A stretch of 64,000 bases of DNA from Mytilus edulis (lineage: Eukaryota > Mollusca > Bivalvia > Mytilida > Mytilidae). Positions 1-12,492 of the stretch are shown here, piece after piece (position 1 is the stretch's first letter; every line of letters begins with the position of its first letter). The notes beneath the pieces were generated by a model. It did not search any database. It was not told the origin of the DNA and saw only the letters and a list, made by a program, of their open reading frames with translations. The DNA lies in NCBI RefSeq assembly GCF_963676685.1, contig NC_092349.1:60743431-60807430 (forward strand), read 5' to 3'. The translations under genes and the position numbers were made by a program.

Positions 1-1860
1 CTACTTATAAAACAGGTGTCTAAACATGATGAAAGCATCGAAGATTACGTGGACTATTTAGTTGCCATCTATTTAAACTGTTTTATATCTTGTTCTATTA
101 CACATTAAAATAAGGAGTTGTGATATGATTGTACAGGAGACAATTTTTCTCCAAAGACCAGAGAACAGGAATATAATCAAACTACTGGTACGGCCTTCAT
201 CAATTCCTACCATAAATTATATGCTATATAAGTCTAAATGATTAAATGTGAAATAATTGAGAAGAGACAACCAATGGTCTGATATTTGATAAAACCAACA
301 AAGTAAAACATTACCTACAGCAACCAACGACAACCATTGGAATATTCATATTTTTTAATTTAAAACTTCTGATTTTCTATCTTATAGGGTTTGTCCATAC
401 AACATGTACAAATTATGAAGGATTATTGACTCCGATTCTTGTTCAAGGTAGTAATTAATGTCGATACAACTAGTAGATTCAGTACGGTGATTTTGTCATA
501 GTTTAGTTCAGTCGCTCATAATTTGGTTCACTGTTTTTGAAAGAAAATGAATATTAATTGAAAAATAGGAGTTATTATCTGAGAAAGGCTAATGAAGATA
601 AATTTCGCCTGGTAAATAGCTTTACGTACAGCATTTTGTTAATAAAGAATGCTTCTGAAAAAGCGAATAATTATATATTGATAAAAATTTAGAATCATGA
701 TTTGGATTAGTAATGTCATCGATATCATATTCAGTTCTATAATTCATACATCAAAACACACGAAATAGCGTCATTGGGATAAATAAAAATGAACAAACAA
801 TATACGATTATTTAAATAATTTAAACCTAAAGCGCTGTTAAAAAGTCATGCATAAAACAACACCAAGGATAATAAATTCTATGAATTCGATATGGTTTCA
901 CATGGAAAATGTCAAACTCGAAACACAAATGTCATGAAGTTCCATATAGGTATGATAATAAACTGTTTTGGCAAAGTATGAAATTGTCGGTCATTAGTTG
1001 TTTATACCCACATTCTGCCTTAAGATAACAATACAAAAACAAATCAATAGAACACCACGGGATATGTTGATAACCTTAAATATTATCTACGCCGATATTT
1101 GTGTATACAAAATCGACTTCAGTCTATCATGCAAATCTTTATGTATAAATGTTCAGGTAGGTTTTTATATCATATAGGTCTATTATATTTTACGGTGAAT
1201 ATTATTAGAGACATGTAATTAGGGTTTCTTTAAAAAGAATATATTCATAGATCAGTAGATAAAACAAACACAATAAAGATACCATTGTAGAAAAACTCAT
1301 TCAGGACTTACGGATCGGTACTAACCATTGTTATTTTATACCTGTTAGTGAAAAATCAAATTTCGTTGGTACGGAAATTTACTTAAATTCTGTTACAAGT
1401 TCAATTTCTGGCAACTCCTTCCCTTTTCATGTAATTATAACCATTGAAATGGAAAATAAATACAATGCAACCAGTTTTGCTACTTATAAGTAATTATGAT
1501 TTCATTTTATTTTTAAATCCATCTGCCTGTGACACCGAATATTACCTACGAATTTCATGTCATATTGGTTAGGAGTTTTGGCTATGAAAATAAGGGCATA
1601 TTATAATCGCTGAAACTCTAAAAAGTGAATGTGAATACTCATAATCAGGTTTATTTTTTACTTCTTGAAGAAAGACATTTAAAAAAATATTTTCACAACT
1701 GTGATGTTACTGATTTCAAGACTTTGAAAATTACATGTGTCTTTGCTACATTACACATATGTTAAAATTACAATTGAAAATAATGAACAATACAACATTA
1801 GTCATCCTAAAAATAAATATATATATATACTTATTTATTTATTTCAATTTAGACTTGTAT
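1..1860. other. AT-rich non-coding sequence
   Basis: I see no gene, no long open frame and no recognisable repeat boundary here. It could be intergenic, or a 5' intron or promoter region of the large GTPase gene downstream, but nothing in the sequence decides this. Confidence 0.4.
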
Positions 1861-2186
1861 ATGTATATTTACAACTCGTCTAAACATTAACCCAACAATG
1901 TTAGATCTGTACATTTTTTGTTCTTCCCTCGCCGGGATTCGAACCCATGCTACTGAGATATCGTGACACCAAATTGCCTGCACTGTAGCCGTCCCGCTGG
2001 ACCACACGACCACCTGGGCTTCATAAAAATGAAGCTTTCGGTGGCCGGGTGTTACCTTTCAACGTCAGTTTTAATCTAGCGTCGTACTACAGTACATGAT
2101 ATATAAGGCATGAAGATGTCTTTTGCGAAAGCAAATTTACAGATCTGACATTGTTGGGTTGATGTTTAGACGAGTTGTATATACAT
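1861..2186 (-). mobile_element. Inverted-repeat element with a tRNA-like core
   Basis: The ends, about 1861-1912 and 2137-2186, are imperfect inverted repeats of roughly 45-50 bp sharing the core CAACTCGTCTAAACAT. Between them, on the minus strand, lies a tRNA-like segment with a B box GGTTCGAATCC (1935-1945) and an A-box-like TGGTCCAGCGGG (1993-2004), spaced as in a tRNA gene. A good acceptor stem is not visible, so it is tRNA-derived rather than a working tRNA. It is best read as a short non-autonomous element combining DNA-transposon ends with a Pol III internal promoter. I could not define target-site duplications. Confidence 0.7.
1935..2004 (-). promoter_or_regulatory. Pol III-type internal A and B boxes
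   Basis: The minus strand reads a near-consensus A box at 2004-1993 and an exact B-box match at 1945-1935, with 47 nt between. This is the classic type 2 Pol III promoter of tRNAs and tRNA-derived SINEs. Whether it is transcribed cannot be told from sequence. Confidence 0.55.
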
Positions 2187-3990
2187 AATGTACAAAGCCA
2201 TGTATCACCATCACTGCTGATGATCCGATGGATGAATCTGTTGTAGAGTTGTCACTGGCTCAGACGTACTTATGTATATATATATATATATATGTTTATA
2301 AAATGACTGAAGAAATAGTCAACGATCAATCTTACAGGGCGATCGATGGATATCCTTCTTCAATAATAGCACAGAATAGAATAAAAGGATATCTGTTATC
2401 CGAAATATGTAATATTTGTTCATTTTATAGTTATTTAATGGTGATGTTGTACCCTTTTTGACTTGTTATATATATATGTTTATATATATTTCAGTCTAAA
2501 CACTCAGTACAGTATAGTATCGTCTATTCTGGACGATCCGGTTCATAGTAAATTTGCTGGTTGTTCATTTTTATAGACTTCTATATTATAAAATGTATTG
2601 ACTTTATGAAGATCATTGTGACAAATGCATAAATTGCTGAACCGGGTTCTGAAATAAAAGTAGAATGATATAACTAGGTTACTATCTAATACATCAAGTA
2701 ATGAAAATATATCTATATAAGACAGAGGTAAGAATTACAGAAAAACGGATGATCAAATATAGCGCAGGCAAATTTGGTCTTTACTAGTGTTTCCAAAGCT
2801 CCTTTAAATAAAAAGTAGTTGCTGAAAATTAACCGGATAATTTTATTACTGGAATTTAAAACATTTTAAATTGTATAGCGTATATAAGATAACTAGTTAA
2901 TAGATGGAACGCCTCCAGTTACATCAAAACACATCACCTTTAACGTTATCTGGACTTTCTACTTGTACTCTGTATGCATAACCTTAAGTATTTTATAATT
3001 TTCAGATAGCGGCATGTATCAACTGTTAGCGTAATCTTTCACAATAAACAATATCGATGCACGTTGTCCTTGTTATTTTATGTTATCGTACATGTCGTAT
3101 TCTATGCGATTACAATTAGCAGTTAGACATAACAAATGAAGAGGGGTAAACACTCTGTTGATACCAAAACAAAGCTGATGAATAAATTAACGTCTTCACT
3201 TCGAAGGCCCGAAAAATTTAATCTAGATTGTTAGGCCACATATTAAAGGAACCTAATAACTTAATAAAATCTACAAACGTTATTTTTAATTTAGTACAAA
3301 TAAGGCTGTTACAAAACTATCATTATATTTTACAGACAAAAAAATTGCAACCAGCACTTTCATTGAAGGGATCAAAATTTCTAAAAGTTTATCTCCAATT
3401 CTAATTGTCGTATATCAAAATATGTATCCATATTTAACTTCGAATCGAGTTGGGTTTTTTTTTTATTTGAATTAATCCCCTTGGTCTTTTACTAAACCAA
3501 TTTGAAATTCAATATGTTTAACGGCTCATTCAAAAATAACTGTTACAAATTACTTTTGTTTATGTAAGTAAAAACCCAATGTTAAGTATAGTTAAATAGG
3601 TCATATTCGGATAAAATGAACAGAAGTTTAGTTATGTCTTTTGGAACATATCCGTCATCATCTGTGATTTCCATTACGGTCAACCAACAAACATGTCCGT
3701 AAAAGTTATCAAGCTAATGCATTTCAAGTATCATATAGAGAAGTGCATATATACGGTTTATGATGCATTTAGAAAAAAACATGCATCGAGTAGTGTTTCG
3801 CCAAAATTGATCGATAAATGTTTCATGCATAGTCAAACGACGTAAAATTGTTTGATCACATGTCAGACACATGTATAAGCCCTTAATACAGCGAAAAGAA
3901 CAAATTTGGTTGGACATAAGTTTTTAGTTATACTCCTGTTGGCTTATGATTGCCTGCTTAGATTCTTTATTTTAAATTGATTATTTTCAG
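2187..3990. other. Non-coding sequence upstream of the first recognised exon
   Basis: It holds a TA microsatellite near 2274-2294 and a fragment near 3640-3690 (ATCCGTCATCATC and ACGGTCAACCAAC blocks) that resembles the dispersed repeat better seen at 25533-26396. No coding exon was recognised. An unrecognised 5' non-coding exon or promoter of the GTPase gene probably lies here or further upstream. Confidence 0.4.
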
Positions 3991-4213
3991 AATGTGAATT
4001 AACACAAAATACTTGAAGATGGTCCTTCAAAGATTATTACCATTAGGACTGGGAGGAGCAGCAGTAGCAATACTTTATAGTTTTGATGTGCCGTATATTC
4101 TTCTTGTTGTTATTTGCCTGTTTTTTATACATGCTTTATCAAAATTTTGGACGAAGAAGCCGACTGTCAAATCGAAAGCAGAAGACAGTCAAAATACAAA
4201 CACAGTCACTAAG
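3991..4213 (+). CDS. VLIG-like gene, first coding exon: N-terminal membrane hairpin
   Basis: The exon is bounded by acceptor TTATTTTCAG and donor AAG/GTAGGT. The coding start is ATG at 4019, with a good context (A at -3, G at +4); an in-frame TGA at 3995-3997 excludes an earlier start in the exon. It encodes 65 residues. Residues about 6-22 and 24-42 are strongly hydrophobic, separated by FDVP, and are followed by a basic stretch (SKFWTKK) and a polar acidic tail. This looks like a two-pass hairpin or a single long signal anchor with the remainder of the protein in the cytosol. It ends in phase 0, matching the exon at 4928. Linkage to the GTPase exon rests on phase and order, not on transcript data. 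Vertebrate VLIG proteins are not known for such an anchor, so this is the most surprising exon of the model. Confidence 0.65.
3992..3997 (+). promoter_or_regulatory. Start-stop upstream ORF (ATGTGA)
   Basis: Directly after the splice acceptor, an ATG is followed at once by TGA, in frame with and 24 nt upstream of the coding ATG at 4019. Start-stop elements of this kind can stall ribosomes and reduce downstream initiation. It acts only if the mature transcript carries this 5' segment, which is inferred. Confidence 0.35.
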
Positions 4214-4927
4214 GTAGGTTTAACAGATCAAACGAACAGAACATAAGTTTTACTTAAAATATTTGCAAAATTTATTTAATTCTGGTAAATGATTATTTCT
4301 GTAAAGCCATGTAAACTCGCATTGTCAATAAGTTTCTTCTAGAAAAAAAGAACCATTACAAAAACAGTCAAATAACACCGAACTCTGAGAAAATTTCGAA
4401 GGGAAATTTCCTTATGAAATTGCAAAATCAAATTCATTAAAAGAATAGAGAACAACAATCCAATTCCGAACTTAGTACATGCATAGTGTAGGAAATGGTG
4501 GAATAAATCTGATGTTATAGCTAGGTTGAACTTTCATTTGTTTTAAAGTCGCTTAAATTCGCGAGTCGCGAATTGCATGATATCCAAAAGGAACACAATA
4601 TGTGACATGACATATTTAACAAAATAACAGACCAAACAACTATTGTTATATTTAAAGATATACGACTGACAGTATCAGTCAACACATTCGTGATGGAGTA
4701 TGTAAAAATCATGGTGTAGAATCAATTTGTCGATGCAAATCTTAGGGTTTGTGCTAGCATCAAAATTGTGGAAAGCTTCTATATATAGTTCTTGACAAAT
4801 AATTCATATACACTGTTTTCTCTGACGTTATCATGATGCACTCTTATTAGAAAATAATGTGAAGATAAATCCATGCGTCTCTTAAATTAGTTAATTAATT
4901 AATTATAAATTTAATTATTGGTTTTAG
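4214..4927 (+). other. Intron 1 of the VLIG-like gene
   Basis: Begins GTAGGT and ends GGTTTTAG. No repeat or open frame of note. Confidence 0.5.
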
Positions 4928-5003
4928 GATCTTTCTGAAAGTAAGAAGTCGGACAATTCAAGTTGCGGTTTAACAGAAGAATCGGTAGATAGTGACTTCG
5001 TAG
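4928..5003 (+). CDS. VLIG-like gene, linker exon 2 (B-type, phase 0 to 1)
   Basis: Acceptor TTGGTTTTAG and donor TAG/GTAAAA enclose 76 nt, giving 25 codons plus one base: a polar, serine- and acid-rich segment beginning DLSESKKSDNSS. The entry phase (0) fits the preceding exon and the exit phase (1) fits the exon at 6711. It has the same phase class as the exons at 12348, 17146 and 21085, although sequence similarity to them is weak. It is predicted to be disordered linker between membrane anchor and GTPase. Confidence 0.55.
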
Positions 5004-6710
5004 GTAAAAATAATATAATTAACCTTCTGCATAAACATTGTTCTACGTTTCAATTTTGTATGTATGGTGTATCATCACACTAAAGTATTTATATTACATT
5101 CTGTACATTGTTTTGATCCGTATATTTTATATAACGCTGGTAGAGAGTTCTGAATATTATATTGTTCTGTGAAGTAATGACAGATAGTAGTGAACGTAAA
5201 GAAAAAAATAAAATGTTGTATCAGAAAAAAAAATTTCGTTCTTTGGCAGTCGTTCCGCGTCAATTGTGAATTTGATGGTCATAAGATAAGATATCGTAGC
5301 ATCGCACAACCAAACCGGTTTATTAATTTGAATCATAACTGACAACGGAAAAGCTTCAAACTAATTACTTTATATCTCTATTTGTGAATGCAAGCGTCCG
5401 TTATAATTTCAAAAGTTTTTTTCCAAAAACTGTTAAATAAATATTATAGACTCCTTCTTAAAAAAGGGAATTTAATAAAGTAGCTTGTAAATTCTGATTA
5501 ACAAAATTCAACATGGTTTTGGTTTTACCCTAAAACTGTATCGGCTGTTCAATACTGATACAGATGTATAGTTTTTATCATACTTATCATGTATAGATAA
5601 CCCTCCAAACCTTTTTGAATGGGCTTATGGTTACTCGTGACATTTCTGATAACCATCTAACTTTCTTAATGGTAGCGAGAATCTCAGTATTATACACTTC
5701 AGAAGTAACAAAAAAAATATATTACTGGTCGAACAACTTAAACATAATTTATACATTTCAATATACTATTACATATGCCAGTAGCATGAGTTGGACGTTA
5801 ATCAACCAACACTCAATCAATCAATCATATTCGTATATGTTAGATATTATAGTTTTGTCTTGTATTACTTTATAATATTTCTGGCGGGTTTTATTATTTG
5901 TAAAAATAAGATTGTTAGTTGTTTCGTTCGAAATTTTGCACAGGTGATATATCGCGCCTTATAAAGCTAGCTATAAGGCATGATTTTTTTTTTTATTATT
6001 AAAAATCATACTGAGACCTATTGTAGACTATGTCGTGGTCATATGAACTCTTTTGGATATTTTTTATAATGAGTACGCCTAAAGGGCAATGAGATACTAT
6101 GACTTTGTATCTCACGGTTTAACCTTTTTAACGTGCTTTCCAATCTCAAATGATTTTCACACGTTCAAATGTAAACGCAAAGAAGAATTCTAAATAAGGC
6201 ACATAAAATAAACAATCACACTTTCTAACATTTTTCAGTATTGAAATGTTTAATACATTATGAATGTATATGTATTTTTGACATAGTTATCCAAAAAATC
6301 TTTTTAAGCACATAACATCATAAAATAATATAGTAACCATAACACACTGACTTCGCTGTTCATATAAACAAGTTTAATATACCTTGGTTAAATACTGCTC
6401 TTTTTGAGTTTTGTCATATAATGTAATACAACTTTATTTTAATTGGGACTCTATACATACATGATAAATCTGGTAAAAATTTTAACATGTTTGCTTGTAT
6501 TGAATATATTATTTATTCTATTATAGTGCAACTGTTTTAGATTGACAAATAACCTTATTTGAAAAGGAATCGTTAATATTTTGGTCCTGGCAAATGGCAT
6601 GTTTCAGATGGCCGATGAATGCATGTCAACTGATTGTTTATATTAAAAATTATGACTGTTAACTGATTTTCTAAAGCAGAATAAATAAAACGCTTGTATT
6701 TGCCTTTTAG
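5004..6710 (+). other. Intron 2 of the VLIG-like gene
   Basis: Begins GTAAAAAT and ends TTGCCTTTTAG. AT-rich; short open frames on both strands show no recognisable protein. Confidence 0.5.
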
Positions 6711-6868
6711 AAAACCCACATGACTATCCATACGAACCGAATTCCTTACTAAATGAAGAAAACATATCATTACAACAAAACTCAAAGATACCTGAAATGA
6801 CTCCTTGCGAAGAAAATGGAACCAGTGAATATCACGATGGCTTCGAAGATATTATTTCATATGATATG
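6711..6868 (+). CDS. VLIG-like gene, linker exon 3 (A-type, copy A1, phase 1 to 0)
   Basis: 158 nt between acceptor TGCCTTTTAG and donor ATG/GTAAGA. With the base carried over it encodes about 53 residues starting ENPHDYPYEP, rich in Glu, Asn and Ser and ending DGFEDIISYDM. The exon at 13316 is clearly paralogous: its end reads NGVEDTISNDM and the preceding EENGTSEYH corresponds to NENGRQEYH. The exon at 18255 is a more distant third copy (shared pattern N-S-x-I-P). No known domain; it is predicted to be a flexible acidic linker. Confidence 0.7.
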
Positions 6869-8882
6869 GTAAGATTCATTTTAATTGTGAATTATAAATG
6901 AGATTTATTCATAATTACTCATATTTTCCCTTATATTTGATGGAGGTTCTGTCAAATGAGCAATGTTTATACATGACCCTTGTGGAAAAGTAAATGGAAA
7001 TATCGTTCTTATATCACAAATTCTGGTATCAAAATTACATGACGAAATTTTAGATCAAGTATACATGTAAAAGCACAAAGTTTCTATTTCTGTTTTTGTC
7101 AGGAAGCGTGAGCTGTCATGAATATATTCAATTCGTATTTTGAGAGACATCGGAAATCGTAGTAATCAATATTTCGTCAATAGATCTTTAGGTATGCCTT
7201 GTTTAAAGTCTGCATTTGTTAACACTTAACGAATGTTAGCTCGTAACTGTGACTTTTAATGGTAAAAAATAAATATTTTACAGGAGGTATGTAATGCGTC
7301 CTCATTAGATTACCAACCACCGATAAAACGGTCATACTGTAACATGCAAGTCATTGCTCTAGTATTTTGGTGTGGGAACACTTTTTTTCTATTAGTTTAC
7401 AAGTGGCTATGAACATGATGAACTAATTTTCAAGTACTCTAAAAATTCTTACACATCGGACATACGTACTCTTTGTTTTTCTTTGTTTAATGAATGCTAT
7501 TCTTAGTTCCGTTCTTATCGAATGAGGAAAGCTTTTGCAGCTAATTTTATCTATTTCTTCTCCCATATTCTTATATTACATTTTAACAATAATATACAGG
7601 ATTTAGCGTTTACAAACAATCTTTAAGTTCTGTCCCAATTATAAAAGTCTCTATTTCATTGATTTCCATCATAATTTTTTTTTACTGCTTAAATTCACAT
7701 TTTAGTTTTTTTGTTTTTTCTCGGTTTTTCAATGTTTTATTTTGTGAATCAGAAATTTATAGTCTACTGTATAATATTTATTTTCTTATAGTCCAAAATT
7801 TGTACGGTTACATTTAACAGTTTTGGTTTATTCATTCACGTCTGAATTAATAGTTCTTTGTATATTGTAACAGCTATAAACTATAAAAATGATTCAGATA
7901 CATCCTGGTTTATCGAAACAAAATTTTGGTATTGTTTAAGAGATTGTACGATAGAATAATGCACACTCACGAAAAAACATTACAGTCAACAGAAACCAAC
8001 TCAATTTCAATTGATCACAGGTTTTAAAGAAAACATTGTAAAAACAAATTTCAAGAAATAGTTTATGTATATCCCATATGATAATGGGCTTTATAAGAAT
8101 ATGTTCTTTTATCGTTGGTTGTAAGACTATAATAGAGCCACCCCAAAGCTTGTGTAGCCAAACATTCACTTGATTTCATCCTTTCGTTTTTAAGACAAAA
8201 AACGCCATGAAAGTTTCAACGAAATCCAGTCTTAGGCAGATATTTCAATACAAGGATACAATATTTGAACAAACAAAATAGACAGTTGGACGGGCAAACA
8301 GACACATGAAACAAATCAATGTTAACATTTCATCCTCCTTGATTGTTTTATCGTAGTCGGCGTGCATCGAATTAAAGAATTCGACTTCAATATGATGATT
8401 TGATCACTTGCCCAACTTCATTAGAAAATAAAAAGAAACTTGAGAATTGTGTTTCCTGCTATTGATCTGAAAAATTTCAGAAACAGAAGAAATAAGGGCA
8501 AAATTCATAGTTACTTCTCTGGTTGGCTTACAGATGCATTGAGACTTCATTTTAATTATGAAATAATGGATGCTTTAATATCAGTACGCGAGAGAAGAGG
8601 TGTGACTTCTGGAATTTTTTTTTAAATTGAAATGGAATGAAGTTAACTCTACGTAAAAATTCGATCAAACTTAACATAAACTAATGATGTTTGATTTGCA
8701 TCTCATAAGTATTGGATATAGCGTTTTCCGATTTATATAGTTATAGTACATTTCTCTGCAAAATGCACTAATAATGGTTTTCTCTATTTTTGCTAATGGT
8801 AAAAAAGAAGTATTTATGAGATATTTCAGTACAAAAGGGGTAAGTGTAAATCAAATGAACTAAATATGATTCATGTATGAGT

Positions 8883-10414
8883 CAGGGATGGGGTCGATAA
8901 CTTTAACATGTAATCGATTAAATTACAATAACTTTGCTTTGTCTTATAAAGACGAAATGCGCGACTGGCGTACTAAATTATAATCCTGGTACCTATGATA
9001 ACTATTTACACCACTGGGTCGATGCCACTGCTGGTGGACGTTTCGTCTCCGAGGGTGTCACCAGCCCAGTAGTCAGCACTTCGATTATGTGTCCTTTTTA
9101 TAAATTTAATGTTTACAAAGCTTTGAATTTTTCGAAAAACTAAGGATTTTCTTATCACAGGAATAGATTACCTTAGCCGTATTTGGCACAACTTTTTGAA
9201 ATTTTGGATCCTCAATGCTCTTCAACTTCGTACTTATTTGGTTTTATAAATATTTTGATATGAGCGTCACTGATGACTCTTATGTAGACGAAACGAGCGT
9301 CTGGCGTACTAAATTATAATCCTGGTAACTTTGATAACTATTTGCTAATGAAATGTAATAGATAACATTACAATCACACCTAATTTCAAATGTAATTGAT
9401 TACTTTAGATTACTTTTCTTTAAAGTTATCATGATTACTTTGGATTACTTATGATTACATTGAATATGGCAATATCAAAAAATTTCTTATAATTTTATTA
9501 TCTTCACGAAAAAGTTAATTTTTGTGATTTCTTTTAAGCCTTAATTTATTCATCTTATTTAAAAGAATTTAGATACACTAGTACAGTGTAACATGTGTAA
9601 TTTGATAACATAGCTATAGACAAGTGTCCTTTCTCTATGTAAAAGATGTAGCTTTGTTTTTATCTACAAATTTTAACCAACTACCCTATTAACAAAAACC
9701 TGAACAAATAAAGAAAAAAAAATTAAGTATAGTTTTATTGTCTGTTGGGTCATAACTGACACATCCATAAATGTTTTACAGGTGTTACATTTTGTAATCA
9801 CTAATCACATGCATTTATGTGAACCATCAAAGACAAATTGGAACTAAATGATTTCTGCTTTTGAATTTCAATGTAATTTTATCAAAATATTTAGCAAACT
9901 TTTTCTGAAATTGGAGTTAATATCAGAAGTGTTCAATCAAGGAACAAAAAATTATTTCAAGGCATGTTCTTGTATCATAAGAGCTCAATATCACAACGAA
10001 ACATTGGAAAGGCAAATTACTTTAGTAAACTGTTAACAAAATAAAACACTTGGTTATACAAAACTTGTTTTATAGATAATACAAGTTATCGCCTTAAACA
10101 AAGTCCCATCAAAGTGAATACTAGTTTCATGATTTTTCATTCATGCTTTACATTTTCTTATTTTCATATTGTCTATCAAAACATATTGTGATATATATAT
10201 ATACAAGATTTGTAATAAGCAAGTAATCATATGAACGTAATCTTAAAGTAATCTAAAATTAATCATGATTACAGTTGTATTTTGCTATGAAATCGATTAC
10301 ATTACGATTACTTGTCAACAGAAATAACAAGATTACTGATTACATAGGATTACACTACAAAATGTAATCGATTACAGCTGATTACGATTACTGATTACAA
10401 TTACTTCATGCCTG
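8883..10414. mobile_element. Non-autonomous hAT-like element 1
   Basis: The left end starts CAGGGATG and the right end finishes CATGCCTG, with inverted subterminal regions dense in GTAAT/ATTAC motifs. Flanking 8-mers GTATGAGT (8875-8882) and GAATGAGT (10415-10422) match at 7 of 8 positions, as expected of a slightly aged hAT target-site duplication. A dispersed mussel-type repeat (about 8937-9343) is inserted near the left end. No transposase frame was found. Confidence 0.75.
8937..9343. repeat. Dispersed mussel-type repeat (GACGAAACGCGCGTCTGGCG family)
   Basis: The core GACGAAAYGMGCG...CTGGCGTACTAAATTATAATCC occurs near both ends (about 8950 and 9288), flanking a middle segment with GTCACCAGCCCAGT and TTTTGGATCCTCAATGC. 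The middle segment and right core recur at 32697-33005. The core forms a small stem (AGACG/CGTCT). Interrupts hAT element 1. Confidence 0.7.
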
Positions 10415-10481
10415 GAATGAGTATGTTTTGGAGTTATATACCACAAACACCGAGTGTATTGTGAATTCGTATATTACATAT

Positions 10482-11364
10482 CAGGGTTTCCCCTGGGTCA
10501 ATTATTTTTTTCGCCACCTCATTCGCCAAAACAATATATTTTTCGCCACTTTATTATTTTTTTCGCCAAGTAACATAAATATGTTTTTCCTGTTGTGCCC
10601 TTTTGTACTAAGAAGTAATTTTTACAACAAAACAAAAGCTTTTATCACATGAAATTGATCCCTCATTTCATGTGTAGTCATTACATTGAAGGGTTACTCT
10701 CATTCGAGGGGTTGTTCCCAGTCTTTTGGATAGATTATTTCATAACGACAGTTTTCTTTTCTTGACCATCATAAATGAAAAAGTTGAGACGTACAACTAT
10801 GCTTGAAACACGTGCGTGTGTCACTCAAACGACTTTATTAAAGTCAAAGGATAAAAGAATTAAAATTTTAAAGTTTTAAATCGGAGATTTTTCTTGCTTT
10901 TGAACAATTTTCGTCACAACAACAGCTTTCTTTTCAAAACTACATGTATCTTTAAAGGGAGAGATGTCAAAAGTTTGCTTCAAACACGTGCGTCGCAAAG
11001 ATGTAAATATTAAAATTCTGTATGTGACATTTATAGCGGAAGCCATTTGACCATATCATTTTGTGAAACAATTCAATCAACACCTTTATTAATTAGTCCT
11101 TTGTTGTCGATAGCTATAAAATGCAATCAGCTGATTATTGATTTTCTGTCTAAATCTAAATGAGGTCAAGGTGAATTCCGAGTATTGTCTGATCGGGTAA
11201 AGTCCGAGAAACTCGAAAAAAAGTAAATAAACAAGATGGAGGAAAATAAATCGGTTTATATATAATTTCTTTCGCCAAATTCGTTCGCAAATGACGAATT
11301 TTTATCGCCACAATTATTATTTTTTCGCAAATTGCGAAAATGGCGACCGCCAGCGGAAACCCTG
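10482..11364. mobile_element. Non-autonomous hAT-like element 2
   Basis: Termini are CAGGGTTTCC and GGAAACCCTG, and the element is flanked by a perfect 8-bp target-site duplication TTACATAT (10474-10481 and 11365-11372). These are hAT superfamily hallmarks. The subterminal regions contain repeated TTCGCCA/TTCGCAA motifs. No transposase is encoded in its 883 bp. The paralogous intron at about 16080 carries the matching sequence without the insertion. Confidence 0.9.
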
Positions 11365-12347
11365 TTACATATATCACATTCATAATCTACACTTAAACTC
11401 TTCCATACTTCTAGATAACGTCGGCATAGTAATTATTAACAAATGAAAACAATTTCAACCAGATAGTTTAAAAAAAATAAATACACTTTAACTAACTATT
11501 ATTAAATAGAATTAATAAACTGAGAAGCAATGTGGTTTGCTTTATACGAGGTCTAACGTCAAATGTTTATTATGAGAGTTGTTCAATTTCACAATTTTTC
11601 ATATTGATTGAGTGATTCTTCATATTGCCTCATTAGTTATTTCCATGCATCAAGAAAAATATGTACACAGATAAAAGAAATAAGTTTTTGTTATATTTTG
11701 TCAGTTTCATATAGTAAAAAATAATCAGTTTCTCTTCATTTATTCGTTATTTGAGTATTTTTTTTATTAACAAATTGTGTACATTACATATTACACTAGT
11801 ACCAAAAATTTACATTAAAACTTACAAAACTCAAAATGAAACTGACAAAGAGTTAAAATTCAAATTGTTGTAAAATATCAAAACAGTCTCAAATTTGTGT
11901 TTCTATAGCAAATAAGAATTTGGTATACTAGAAAGGTCCCCCCTAATCATGCGACCATGTGCTGCTTATAGTGATTATACAACAGGTGTTTTGTAACTAA
12001 AGAATAGTTTCAGAAAAACCTTATCACAACATTTACGCTTTTCTTTATCTAACCAAAGGCATAACTTTTCGAGGAACATTCTCTGACGTCCTGACATCTG
12101 ACATCCTAAAATATTCAACCTTGGCAGCAGTTATCAAACTACATAAACAAGTATTGCTTGCATGCTTGTATTTTCTGTTTCATGGAAGGCAAACAAGTCC
12201 GATCATGATGCGGCTTCAGGTTAACAGCATGTTTGCACTTATCAGTTATTTTCATACAAGGAACGCATTTTATCACAGAATAAAGATCTTGGAGATGTTT
12301 TAGTTAGTCGGCATAATTATAACTCTGAAAGTGTTTTGTTTCTTTAG

Positions 12348-12492
12348 ATACTGAAAGAAACACATGAATTTAAACATATACCGGACAGCACAATATCTAA
12401 AGTTGACGACCTCTCCAGGATTAGAATTGATGAAAACATTAGCATCGGAAAGGAAAATAGCCCTACTCAAAAGAATGAAAAGGACAAAGAAG
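12348..12492 (+). CDS. VLIG-like gene, linker exon 4 (B-type, copy B1, phase 0 to 1)
   Basis: 145 nt between acceptor GTTTCTTTAG and donor GAAG/GTACGA, encoding about 48 residues beginning ILKETHEFKHIPDST. It is lysine- and glutamate-rich and has no known domain. The exon at 17146 is paralogous: FKHIPDSTISKVDD corresponds to IKHTLDSAIVKAED, and IDENISIGKEN to IDKEIGIGHET. The intron sequence just upstream is also shared between the two copies (TTAGTTAGTCGGCATA against TTAGGTAGTCCGCATA). Confidence 0.7.

Larger units (their letters stand above)
6869..12347 (+). other. Intron 3 of the VLIG-like gene, with two hAT insertions
   Basis: Outside the hAT elements (8883-10414 and 10482-11364) much of this intron aligns by eye with the intron at 13456-17145. 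Examples are 6869-6930 with 13456-13530, 8185-8350 with 15340-15520, 8640-8780 with 15775-15900, and 11380-11640 with 16080-16290. This shows that intron and exons were duplicated together. Confidence 0.65.

Noticed and set aside
1926..2018. Functional tRNA gene on the minus strand
   Set aside because: A and B boxes are good but a paired acceptor stem and clean T stem are not visible, and it sits inside an inverted-repeat element.
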